Source: Bacteroidales bacterium (lineage in GTDB: Bacteria > Bacteroidota > Bacteroidia > Bacteroidales > UBA932). From it: a stretch of 35,494 nt of DNA. Every line of letters starts with the position of its first letter. Position 1 is the first letter of the stretch. The stretch spans positions 1 to 35,494 of the forward strand of contig JAILMV010000179.1 in the NCBI GenBank assembly GCA_024692185.1, written 5' to 3'. A model generated the notes under the pieces. The model was not told where the DNA came from and did not search any database. It saw only the letters and a list, made by a program, of their open reading frames with translations. Shown here piece after piece: positions 19,889 to 29,500 of the stretch. The position numbers and the translations under genes were made by a program.

Positions 19889-22430
19889 GATCAGCAGCCC
19901 CAGCTGGGCAAGCGTGCGCGTGACGCGTCACCTTCCCGGTGAACTCGAGGGACTGGAGAAACTGTGCAAGAACCTTTGGTGGTGCTGGAACGACAACGCG
20001 AAAGCACTGTTCAAATATATAGACCCGGAAATCTGGCACCGCAGCGGACATAATCCCATGGTCATCATGGACACCGTGTCGCTCAAGCGTTACAAGCAGC
20101 TGTCCAAGGATTCCAACTTCCTGGACATGCTCCATTCGGTGATGAGCGAGTTCGATGCCTATATGGCCGAGAAAGAGCGCAGGGGCAACCCTTCCATCGC
20201 ATATTTCTGCATGGAATACGGTCTGGACACCTCGCTTCAGATTTATTCCGGCGGCCTCGGCATCCTTGCCGGTGACTACCTGAAGGAAAGCAGCGACATG
20301 AACGTGAACCTGGTGGCAGTGGGCCTCCTCTACCGTTACGGCTACTTTACCCAGAAAATCACCCCTCAGGGCAATCAGGTTGCCGAATACAATGCCCAGG
20401 ACTTCCTTAAGATCCCGGCCGAACCTGTTACCGACGCCGAGGGCAAGTGGATTACCGTCAGCTGCCAGCTTCCCGGCCGCGAGCTTCACGCCCGCATCTG
20501 GAAAGTGCCTGTGGGCCGCACCGACCTCTACCTGCTCGACACCGACTTCGAAGATAACCTCCCCGAGGACCGTCAGATTACCTATCAGCTCTACGGCGGC
20601 GACTGGGAGAACCGTCTGAAGCAGGAAATCCTGCTCGGCATCGGCGGTATCAGGGCTCTCCGCGCCATCGGCCTGCATCCTACCATCTACCACTCCAATG
20701 AGGGCCATGCCGCCTTCATCGGACTGGAGCGCCTGCGCGAATATATGTTCGAGCAGAAGATGGATTACAGCGAGGCAATGGAACTGGTGCGCGCCAGCGG
20801 CCTCTTCACCACCCATACCCCCGTTCCCGCAGGGCACGATGCCTTCGACGAGGATATGATGGCCTCCTACTTCGGCCATTATCCTTCCCGCTTCGGTATC
20901 AGTTGGGAAACCCTCCTTGGGCTCGGAAAGGTGAACGTGAACGACCATAACGAGCGCTTCAGCATGAGCATCCTGGCAGCCAACTGCTCCCAGAACGTGA
21001 ACGGCGTGTCCATGCTGCACGGCAAGGTCAGCCAGGACATCTTCGCGAACATGTACCCCGGCTATCTGCCCGAGGAACTCCATATCAGCTATGTCACCAA
21101 CGGCGTGCACTATCCCACCTGGGCATCCAGGGAGTGGAAGGCCGTCCACGCAAAGGTGTTCGGGCCCGAATTCCAGACCCACCACTACGACAAGCGCTGC
21201 TTCGAGGGCATCTACAATGTGTCCGACGAGGAAATCTGGGGCACCCGCAAGCAACTCAAGCAGGAGCTTATCCGCATCATCAACGACCGTCTCGCCAATC
21301 CCGAGATCAGCAGCCACTATTCTCCCAGCGAGGTGGTGGAGATCAAGGAGAACCTCCGCGAGGACGTACTCACCATAGGTTTCGCCCGCCGCTTCGCAAC
21401 ATACAAGCGCGCCACCCTGCTCTTCTCGGACCTCGACAGGCTCGATGCCATTGTGAATGACCCCGAGCATCCCGTGCAGTTCGTGTTCGCAGGCAAGGCC
21501 CACCCCGCCGACGGCGCAGGCCAGGACCTCATCAAGCAGATAATCGAAATCTCCAAGCAGGACAGGTTCCTGGGCAAGATAGTCTTCGTGCCAGGATATG
21601 ACATCTCCCTCGCAAAGCGCCTGGTACAGGGCGTGGATGTGTGGCTGAACAATCCTACCCGTCCCCTCGAGGCCTCCGGTACCTCCGGCGAAAAGGCTTC
21701 CATGAACGGCGTAATGCACTTCTCGGTGCTGGACGGCTGGTGGGTGGAAGGCTACCGCGAAGGTTGCGGCTGGGCCCTTCCCATGGAGAAGACCTACGAC
21801 GACCAGAACTACCAGAACGAGCTGGACGCTGCCAAGATCTACAATATCATAGAGAACGAGATAGCGCCCGCATATTATAAGAAAGACGCCCGCGGCATAT
21901 CCCCCGAGTGGCTGAACTACATCCGCAACACCATTGCGCACGTTGCCTGCAACTTCACCACCAACAGGATGATGGAGGACTACTGTGTGCAGTACTATCA
22001 GCCCCAGTACGACCGCTTCAACTTCCTGCTGGCCGACGACTGTGCCAAGGCCCGCGAAATCGCAGCCTGGAAGAAGAAGGTGGAGGAAGCCTGGCCTTCC
22101 ATCGCCATCAAGTCCTACTCGGCCCCCAACGCGTCTTATGTACTTTCCCAGAACAATCCCCTGGTAAGCGAGGTGGTTGTCGATCTTGCCGGCCTGAGTC
22201 CGGAAGATATAGGCGTGGAAATGATCTTCGCCGTTACCGACAAGAAGAACGTACCTCACATCCAGGAAACCATAGAATATGATGTAGTCCGCTTCGAGGA
22301 CGGAGTGGCCACCTTCCATACTTCCATCATCCCTGAGCGTACAGGTATGTACCAGATAGGTGTCAGGATGTATGCCAAGAACACCCTCCTGCCTCACAGA
22401 ATGGACTTCCCGCTGGTGAAATGGCTGTAG
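19872..22430 (+). CDS. glgP: Alpha-glucan phosphorylase (GT35)
   Basis: YFCMEYGLDTSLQIYSGGLGILAGDYLK, HSNEGHAAF, RRFATYKRATLLF, GTSGEKASMNGVMHFSVLDGWWVEGY (PLP-site region). Confidence 0.95.
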   Translation: MQQNIEISSPSWASVRVTRHLPGELEGLEKLCKNLWWCWNDNAKALFKYIDPEIWHRSGHNPMVIMDTVSLKRYKQLSKDSNFLDMLHSVMSEFDAYMAEKERRGNPSIAYFCMEYGLDTSLQIYSGGLGILAGDYLKESSDMNVNLVAVGLLYRYGYFTQKITPQGNQVAEYNAQDFLKIPAEPVTDAEGKWITVSCQLPGRELHARIWKVPVGRTDLYLLDTDFEDNLPEDRQITYQLYGGDWENRLKQEILLGIGGIRALRAIGLHPTIYHSNEGHAAFIGLERLREYMFEQKMDYSEAMELVRASGLFTTHTPVPAGHDAFDEDMMASYFGHYPSRFGISWETLLGLGKVNVNDHNERFSMSILAANCSQNVNGVSMLHGKVSQDIFANMYPGYLPEELHISYVTNGVHYPTWASREWKAVHAKVFGPEFQTHHYDKRCFEGIYNVSDEEIWGTRKQLKQELIRIINDRLANPEISSHYSPSEVVEIKENLREDVLTIGFARRFATYKRATLLFSDLDRLDAIVNDPEHPVQFVFAGKAHPADGAGQDLIKQIIEISKQDRFLGKIVFVPGYDISLAKRLVQGVDVWLNNPTRPLEASGTSGEKASMNGVMHFSVLDGWWVEGYREGCGWALPMEKTYDDQNYQNELDAAKIYNIIENEIAPAYYKKDARGISPEWLNYIRNTIAHVACNFTTNRMMEDYCVQYYQPQYDRFNFLLADDCAKAREIAAWKKKVEEAWPSIAIKSYSAPNASYVLSQNNPLVSEVVVDLAGLSPEDIGVEMIFAVTDKKNVPHIQETIEYDVVRFEDGVATFHTSIIPERTGMYQIGVRMYAKNTLLPHRMDFPLVKWL

Positions 22431-23284
22431 TAGCGACAGGATTTTTCGATGGCGTGCATATTGGCCATCGTCTGGTTCTCGAGACTCTCGTATCCGAAGC
22501 GCGCAAGCGCGGAGAAGAGAGTCTCGTACTCACCTTTTGGCCCCATCCCCGCATAGTCCTGCAGGACGATGCCCTGGGTCTGCGCCTGCTGAACACATCT
22601 TCCGAGAAACTCGCCCTGCTGAGCAAGCTCGGGATCGACAGGGTGGAGCAGATAGAATTCACCAAAGAATTCAGCCAGATGAGTACCCGGGAGTACCTCA
22701 GCGACTTCCTGATAGGGAAATACGGGGCCAGCGCCATACTGCTTGGCTACGACAACCGCATCGGGCACGACAATCTGACCCCCGAGGCCACTGCGGCCCT
22801 TGCCGAAAGCCTGGGCCTCACCGTCATCCGCACCGAGAAGGTTTCGTCCGTGGGAATCGCCGTCAGCTCCACCAAGATACGCAACGCCCTCAAGGCCGGC
22901 GACGTGGCCACCGCCTCCAACTACCTCTGCTACGATTACAATCTTTCGGGAGAAGTCGTGCACGGGAAGAGGTTGGGGCACGTGATAGGCTTCCCCACGG
23001 CCAATCTGGAACCGGACGAGCCGCTCAAGCTGATACCGGCAATGGGAGTGTATCTTTCGAAGGTTACGATAGGGGACAGGCAGTTCTACGGAATGACCAA
23101 TGTGGGGCAGACTCTGGAGACCCATATCTTCGATTTCGACGAGGACATATACGGCGAGAACATACGCATCAGCTTCCTCGAAAGGGTGCGGGACGAAATC
23201 CGCTTCGACGATTTGGAGGAATTGAAAAAGCAGCTGGGCGCGGATGAGCAATATTGCAAAAATTTGTTATCTTTGCGTAAATAA
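22421..23284 (+). CDS. ribF: Bifunctional riboflavin kinase / FAD synthetase
   Basis: ATGFFDGVHIGHRLVL, LTFWPHPR, SSTKIRNALKAGDVATAS, GKRLGHVIGFPTANL, YGMTNVG. Confidence 0.94.
   Translation: MAVVATGFFDGVHIGHRLVLETLVSEARKRGEESLVLTFWPHPRIVLQDDALGLRLLNTSSEKLALLSKLGIDRVEQIEFTKEFSQMSTREYLSDFLIGKYGASAILLGYDNRIGHDNLTPEATAALAESLGLTVIRTEKVSSVGIAVSSTKIRNALKAGDVATASNYLCYDYNLSGEVVHGKRLGHVIGFPTANLEPDEPLKLIPAMGVYLSKVTIGDRQFYGMTNVGQTLETHIFDFDEDIYGENIRISFLERVRDEIRFDDLEELKKQLGADEQYCKNLLSLRK
23268..23275 (+). promoter_or_regulatory. Putative greA promoter -7 box inside the ribF 3' end
   Basis: TATCTTTG (TAnnTTTG) 58 nt upstream of greA. No ideal -33 found at the usual spacing. Confidence 0.5.
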
Positions 23285-23294
23285 CCAACCGAGG

Positions 23295-23324
23295 GTTCTG
23301 CTATTCTAAGCAGAACTCCTTTTT
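23295..23324 (+). terminator. Terminator/attenuator-like hairpin between ribF and greA
   Basis: GTTCTGCT-ATTCTA-AGCAGAAC perfect 8-bp stem followed by TCCTTTTT. Confidence 0.75.
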
Positions 23325-23332
23325 GATAAATT

Positions 23333-23803
23333 ATGGCAGCTATACATTATATGAGCCAGGAAGGGCTCGATAAACTCAAGAAGGAACTTGCTGACGCCCT
23401 TGCTCAGCGTCCTGTTATTTCCGCCGCGATTGCGGAGGCCCGCGAGAAAGGGGATCTTTCCGAAAATGCAGAATACGAATCCGCACGTGAGGCCCAGGGC
23501 CTCCTGGAGCTCAAGATTTCCCAGCTCCAGAACCAGGTGGCAAACGCCAAGGTGGTGGATGCCTCCCAGCTCGGTACCGACAAGGTGCAGATGCTCAACA
23601 AGGTGAAGGTGCAGAACCTTACTGCCGGAATGACCATGGAATTCACCATCGTAGGTGAGTCCGAGGCCGATTTCTCCAAGGGCCGCCTGGCCGCGACCAC
23701 TCCCATAGCCAAGGCTCTGCTGGGCCACGGCAAAGGCGAAGTGGTGGAAGCCCAGGTTCCTTCAGGTATAATGAAATTCAAGATTCTCGATATCTCCCTC
23801 TAG
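23333..23803 (+). CDS. greA: Transcription elongation factor GreA
   Basis: YMSQEGLDKLKKEL, AIAEAREKGDLSENAEYESAREAQGLLELKI. Confidence 0.95.
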   Translation: MAAIHYMSQEGLDKLKKELADALAQRPVISAAIAEAREKGDLSENAEYESAREAQGLLELKISQLQNQVANAKVVDASQLGTDKVQMLNKVKVQNLTAGMTMEFTIVGESEADFSKGRLAATTPIAKALLGHGKGEVVEAQVPSGIMKFKILDISL

Positions 23804-23804
23804 T

Positions 23805-24209
23805 ATGGCAACGATCTTCACCCGCATAGCCAAAGGGGAAATTCCTTCCTACAAGGTGGCTGAAAGCGCAGATTACTACGCTTTCCTGGACATCAGTCCC
23901 CTTGCCGAAGGTCATACCCTCGTCATCCCCAAGAACGTTGAGGACGACTATATCTTCAATCTCGATCCCGCAACCTACGAAGGCCTCTGGGCTTTCGCCC
24001 GCAAGGTGGCAGTAGCCCTCAAGGCCGCCGTACCCTGCAAGAGGGTGGGAGTGGCAGTGCTCGGAATGGAGGTCCCCCATACCCACATCCATCTCGTTCC
24101 CCTTCAGAGCGAAGCAGACCTCGACTTCCGCAAGAAGCGCCCCGAGGTTAGCCAGGAACGTATGGCGGAGATAGCTAAATCCATACTTGCAGAATATGAA
24201 AAGTTATAA
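23805..24209 (+). CDS. HIT family protein
   Basis: TIFTRIAKGEIPSYKV, GHTLVIPK, VPHTHIHLVPL (HxHxH). Confidence 0.93.
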   Translation: MATIFTRIAKGEIPSYKVAESADYYAFLDISPLAEGHTLVIPKNVEDDYIFNLDPATYEGLWAFARKVAVALKAAVPCKRVGVAVLGMEVPHTHIHLVPLQSEADLDFRKKRPEVSQERMAEIAKSILAEYEKL

Positions 24210-25305
24210 GATACTTACTGCCGCGGCACTCGTGCTCGCCCTTTCGGCCTGTCAGGGAAACAAGGCCAAGCTGGATTGCACAGTGAGCGATACTCCGGAA
24301 GCCTCCCTCGTGCTCAAGCAGCTCAACGGAACCGCTACCGAGGTCCTGGATACGGTAAAGACGGACGCCTCCGGCCACTTCGCCTACAAACTGGAAGTCA
24401 AGGAAGGCAATCCGGAATTCGTATATGTCTATAATGGAGATACCCGCCTGGCATCCCTCCTTCTCGAAAAGGGAGAGACTGCCGTGGTCAAGGCAGATGC
24501 CCTCGGTAATTACGAGGTTTCCGGTTCGGAAGGCTCGGTGCTGCTGAAGCAGGGGGACGACAGCTTCCGCGACTTCGCCGGCAAGCTCATCTCCATGTCC
24601 GAGTCCGGAGCCAGCCAGGGCGCCATCAACAAGGTATATGTGGACCATTATCGCCAGAGCGTGAAGTTCGTCCTGACCAACTGCAAGTCGCTGGCCGTGA
24701 TACCCGTGCTATACGAAAATATCGGAGGCAGTGCTGCCACTTTCTCCGGTGTCAACGACGCCCTCATCTTCCGCAGCGTCTGCGATTCCCTCAAGACCGT
24801 GTATCCCGACTCCAAGTACGTGCGCGCACTCGAGCAGGAGACCGCCCGCAGGGAGCAGCTCTTCAACCTTAACAACCGTCTCAAGGCCGCCGATCCCAGG
24901 TCTTATCCTGAACTGAAGATGCCCTCCGTCGACGGTACGGTCGCAAATCTGGACAGCCTCGGTGCCAAATACACCCTGCTCTATTTCTGGAACGACAGCG
25001 AATACACCCATAAGATCTTCAACCTGGAGACCTTGAAGCCCGTTTATGAGCAGTATCATTCCCGCGGTCTGGAAATCTATGCAATCAGCGTGAATGCGGA
25101 CAAGTCCGCCTGGGCCCAGGTGGTGAAGTCGCAGGAACTGCCTTGGGTGAACGTGAACGACGGTCTAGGCCTCTCCAGCGCTTCCCTGACTCTTTACAAC
25201 GTGCAGAGGGTACCTACCATACTGCTGGTATCGGAGAAGGGTATCGACCAGATCCCCGTGCGCGACAAGGCTGTGCGCAACGCGGTTGCAAAGGCCTTAA
25301 AATAG
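24196..25305 (+). CDS. Thioredoxin-fold (TlpA/DUF4369-like) lipoprotein lacking CXXC
   Basis: Lipobox LALSAC; C-terminal TlpA-like ELKMPSVDGTVANLDSLGAKYTLLYFWNDSEYTHK...VQRVPTILLVSEKG. ATG at 24196 is preferred over the upstream TTG. Confidence 0.82.
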   Translation: MKSYKILTAAALVLALSACQGNKAKLDCTVSDTPEASLVLKQLNGTATEVLDTVKTDASGHFAYKLEVKEGNPEFVYVYNGDTRLASLLLEKGETAVVKADALGNYEVSGSEGSVLLKQGDDSFRDFAGKLISMSESGASQGAINKVYVDHYRQSVKFVLTNCKSLAVIPVLYENIGGSAATFSGVNDALIFRSVCDSLKTVYPDSKYVRALEQETARREQLFNLNNRLKAADPRSYPELKMPSVDGTVANLDSLGAKYTLLYFWNDSEYTHKIFNLETLKPVYEQYHSRGLEIYAISVNADKSAWAQVVKSQELPWVNVNDGLGLSSASLTLYNVQRVPTILLVSEKGIDQIPVRDKAVRNAVAKALK

Positions 25306-25974
25306 TTTCTTAGGAGTAGTTGCAATAAACTGCTTAAGATAGAAGGGTTCGAAGTACGCTACGTCTTCGAACTCTTTTTTTGCGAGTTTCTCCATGGCGG
25401 GGACCAGCATTGCGGAGGCCTCCGGGCAGGTCTGGCAGAAGCTGGCGGCTGGAAGGAACTTGCACTTGTCGGCAGCGTCTCCTATTATGGCGACGGGCCC
25501 TGCGGCAAACAGTCCGGCAAAGCTGTTCTCGTCCAGCACAACAGGCGAAATCTCGCTCTGGCGCTCTCCGCTGGGGGAGTAGATGGCCGTATAGACCTCC
25601 ATCCTCCTGGCATCTACCATAGGAAGTATGGCCGTGCATCCCTCGGGAAGGCCGGCCTCGATGGCCTGGTGGGCCAGTATGTCCAGGGTGCTGACTGCTA
25701 TCAGCGGCAGCTTCCCTCCGAAACAAAGACCCTTTGCGGTAGATGAACCCACGCGCAGCCCGGTGTAGGAGCCGGGGCCCTTGCTGAGGCAGACGGCCTC
25801 CAGGTCGGAAACTTTCCAACCGAGCTCGTCGAGCATCTCTTTTACGAATACGGCGGTTTGCGATGCGTGCGCACGGGGCTCGCTGCTGCGGCGGGTGCAC
25901 ACGATGCGGCCGTCCTCCGCCAGGGCGGTGGAACAGAGGGCCGTAGAAGTTTCGATGAAAATCAGCCTATGCAT
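25297..25974 (-). CDS. tsaB: tRNA threonylcarbamoyladenosine biosynthesis protein TsaB
   Basis: IFIETSTALCSTALAEDGRIV, CLSKGPGSYTGLRVGSSTAKGLCFG, VDARRMEVYTA. Confidence 0.93.
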   Translation of the reverse strand: MHRLIFIETSTALCSTALAEDGRIVCTRRSSEPRAHASQTAVFVKEMLDELGWKVSDLEAVCLSKGPGSYTGLRVGSSTAKGLCFGGKLPLIAVSTLDILAHQAIEAGLPEGCTAILPMVDARRMEVYTAIYSPSGERQSEISPVVLDENSFAGLFAAGPVAIIGDAADKCKFLPAASFCQTCPEASAMLVPAMEKLAKKEFEDVAYFEPFYLKQFIATTPKKLF

Positions 25975-26461
25975 TTACCAGCAAATCTTTCAGATAGGGG
26001 AATACTTTGAGGGAGAGGTCGTGGAGTGCGGTGTAGATGACCGAGTTCTCCAGAACCTCGGGATTGACCAGTTGGAACTTTTCGATGACCGGATCCAGCA
26101 GGAAGATGAGCAGCCCTATCATCAGGGCGGCCTTGAGCAGCGAGAACACTACTCCAAGCACCCGGTTGAGGCCACCTAACATAGCGAGTTTCAGGGTTTT
26201 GGTAATCAGCTTGCCGATAAGCGTCAGCAAGAGTATGACCACCATTACGATGATTGCGAAAGCCACAATGTTGATTATCTTGGGGTCGGCCTGGATGAAG
26301 CCGCCTAGCCATTCTCCTACCAGCATCGAGAAGCGGAACGCCGCCCATACTCCGATGAAAATCGAGGCAAGTGCGACTACCTGTTCGACGAATCCTTTAG
26401 TGATGCCGGTAATGATCGAAGGTATGAAACATACCAGCAGTATTATATCAAGAGTTTCCAA
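25967..26461 (-). CDS. CvpA family protein (TTG start)
   Basis: LDIILLVCFIPSIITGITKGFVEQVVALASIFIGVWAAFRF; multi-TM CvpA pattern. The first codon is TTG (CAA on +). Confidence 0.83.
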   Translation of the reverse strand: METLDIILLVCFIPSIITGITKGFVEQVVALASIFIGVWAAFRFSMLVGEWLGGFIQADPKIINIVAFAIIVMVVILLLTLIGKLITKTLKLAMLGGLNRVLGVVFSLLKAALMIGLLIFLLDPVIEKFQLVNPEVLENSVIYTALHDLSLKVFPYLKDLLVNA

Positions 26462-26470
26462 AGAATTGAT

Positions 26471-26478
26471 TATATTTG
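26471..26478 (+). promoter_or_regulatory. Putative ileS promoter -7 box
   Basis: TATATTTG (TAnnTTTG) 36 nt before the ileS ATG; -33 not canonical. Confidence 0.5.
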
Positions 26479-26514
26479 TAAACTATTTAACAGGCACAAA
26501 ATTAAGGAAAAATT

Positions 26515-29500
26515 ATGACATTCAAAGAATATAAGGGATTGGATCTGGTGGCCACCGGCAACCGGGTTTTGGAGCGCTGGAAGAAACTTGGGGCTTTCGA
26601 GAAGAGTCTCGAACTCGCAGAAGGCGAACCCGAGTTCATTTTCTTTGAAGGTCCCCCGTCAGCCAACGGAATGCCCGGCATTCATCACGTGATGGCCCGT
26701 TCCATCAAAGATGCCATCTGCCGCTATAAATCACAGACCGGTTGGAAGGTCCGCCGCCGTGCAGGTTGGGATACCCACGGACTTCCCGTGGAGCTTGGCG
26801 TGGAGAAGAAGCTCGGAATCACCAAGGCCGACATCGGCAGCAAGGTGAGCATCGAAGAATATAACCGCACCTGCCGTCAGGAGGTGATGAAATATACCGC
26901 CGAATGGGAGAACATGACCCAGCGCGTGGGTTATTGGGTGGATATGAAAGACCCCTACATCACCTATGACAACCGTTATATCGAGACCCTCTGGTACCTA
27001 CTCAAGAAGATCTACGACAAGGGCCTCCTCTACAAGGGATACACCATCCAGCCCTACAGTCCTACCGATGGCACCGGCCTCAGCTCCCACGAGCTCAACC
27101 AGCCCGGCTGCTACCGCGATGTGTCCGACACCACTGCCACCGTACAGTTCGAGGTCGTGCGCGACGCCGCTTCCGAAAAGCTCTTCGGGGACGGCCCCGT
27201 GTACATCATCGCCTGGACTACCACTCCCTGGACCCTCCCTTCCAACACCGCCCTCTGCGTAGGACCCAACATCGAATACGTCAGGGTGCTCTCCACCAAC
27301 CAGTACACAGGCGAAAAGGCCGTCTATGTGCTTGCAAAGGAGTTGGTGGGCGCCTGGTTCAATGATAAGATTCCCTTCGAGATACTTCCCGGCAGCTTCA
27401 AGGGCTCCGAACTCGTGGGCATACGCTACAAGCAGCTCATCCCTTGGTTCAAGCCGGAAGGAGATGCCTTCCGCGTCATTCCCGGGGACTATGTGACCAC
27501 CGAGGACGGTACCGGCATAGTGCACATCGCACCCACCTTCGGCGCCGACGACAAGAGGGTCGCTGCCGCAGCCGGAATCGCAGGCATTATGCCCGTGGAC
27601 CAGAACGGCAACCCCATGGCCCAGGTAGATACCCAGGGCCGCTTCGTCCGCATCGAGGACCTCGACCCGGCATATGTGGCATCCAGCGTGGATCCTTCCT
27701 ACAAGCAGTTCTCCGGCAGGTACGTGAAGAACGCTATCGACGATTATTTCCGCAAACTCCACGGCGAGGAGCCTCTTGCTAAGGATGCTCCCGTGCTGGA
27801 TGTGGACCTTTGCGTGATGATGAAGCAGGACGGCCGCCTCTTCCGCATGCAGAAGCATGTGCACAGCTATCCCCACAGCTGGCGTACCGACTGCCCCGTG
27901 ATATACTATCCCCTTGATTCCTGGTTCATCCGCACCTCCGCAGTAAAAGACGAAATGGTTGCGTTGAACAAGCAGATACGCTGGAAACCGGAATCCACCG
28001 GTACCGGCCGTTTCGGAGTGTGGCTCGAGAACATCCAGGACTGGAACCTCAGCCGCAGCCGCTTCTGGGGAACTCCTCTGCCCATCTGGCGTACCGAGGA
28101 CGGAAAAGAAGAAATCTGCATAGGCAGCATCAAGGAACTCTACGATGAGATAGAGAAGGCCGTAGCCGCCGGAATCATGCCCTCCAACCCTCTCAAGGAC
28201 AAGGGCTTCGATCCCGCCGACATGGGCAAGGAAAACTACGACCGCATCGACCTCCACAGGCCTTATGTGGACAATATCTTCCTGGTCAGCCCCAGCGGCA
28301 GGAAGATGGTCCGCGAGACCGACCTGATCGATGTCTGGTTCGACTCCGGCTCAATGCCTTACGCACAGACCGGCCTCCGCGGCAAGGACAGCTCCGATTT
28401 CGGCAGCACCGCGGACTTCATAGCCGAAGGTGTGGACCAGACCCGCGGTTGGTTCTACACCCTGCACGCAATCCACACTATGGTCAGCGGCACCCCCGCC
28501 TTCAAGCGCGTGATCTCCAACGGACTCGTGCTGGACAAGGACGGAAACAAGATGAGCAAGCGCCTCGGCAATGCCGTGGATCCCTTCCAGCAGCTGGATA
28601 AATACGGCGCGGACGCCCTCCGCTGGTATATGCTTACCAACGCCCAGCCTTGGGACAACCTCCGCTTCGACGAGGCCGGCGTGGATGAGATCCGCCGCAA
28701 GTTCTTCGGCACTCTCTACAACACCTACTCCTTCTTCGCCCTATATGCGAACGTAGATGGATGGCAGCCCGGCGAAAGCAGCTCCGCTGCCCTCACCGAG
28801 ACCGACCGCTGGATAATCTCCCTGAAGAACAGCCTCATCCGCGACGTACGCGCCGCCTATGAGGACTATGATATCACCCTTGCAGGCCGTCTGATCCAGA
28901 ACTTCGTCTGCGACCATCTTTCCAACTGGTACGTGCGCCTTAACCGCAAGCGTTTCTGGGGAGGCGGTCTCACCGAGGACAAGAAAGCAGCCTACGAGAC
29001 CCTCTACGATGTGCTCAAGACAGTTACCCTGCTCTCCGCTCCTATCGCTCCTTTCTACGCCGACGAACTTTGGCTCGACCTGGTTCCCGGTGCGGAATGC
29101 GTGCACTTCGAGCGTATGCCCGAGGCCGACGAATCCCTCATCGACCACGAGCTCGAGCAGCGCATGGAACTTGCCCAGAAGGCAACTTCGCTGGTGCTGG
29201 CCCTCCGCCGCAAGGTTAACATCAAGGTCCGCCAGCCCCTCGCAAAGATGGTCATCCCCGTCATCTCCGACGAGGTCCGCAGCCGTCTGGAACTGGTCAA
29301 GAACCTGATACTTACCGAGGTGAACGTGAAAGAGGCCGAGTTCCTCGCGGACACCACCGGAATCATCACCAAGAAAATCAAGCCCAACTTCCGAGTGCTG
29401 GGCAAGAAATACGGAGCTCAGATGAAGGAGATCGCCGCCGCGTTCGCCAAGCTGGACCAGGCAACGATTTCCGCCATCCAGGCATCTTCTGAATATAGTC

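Noticed and set aside
19854-22397. 847-aa minus-strand ORF antisense to glgP (also 6614-8728, 10877-12937, 13305-15053 on minus, and 32257-33567 on plus)
   Set aside because: Long shadow ORFs in GC-rich, codon-biased genes. Their translations are compositionally odd (His/Gly/Val-rich), and the opposite strand encodes well-recognised families.
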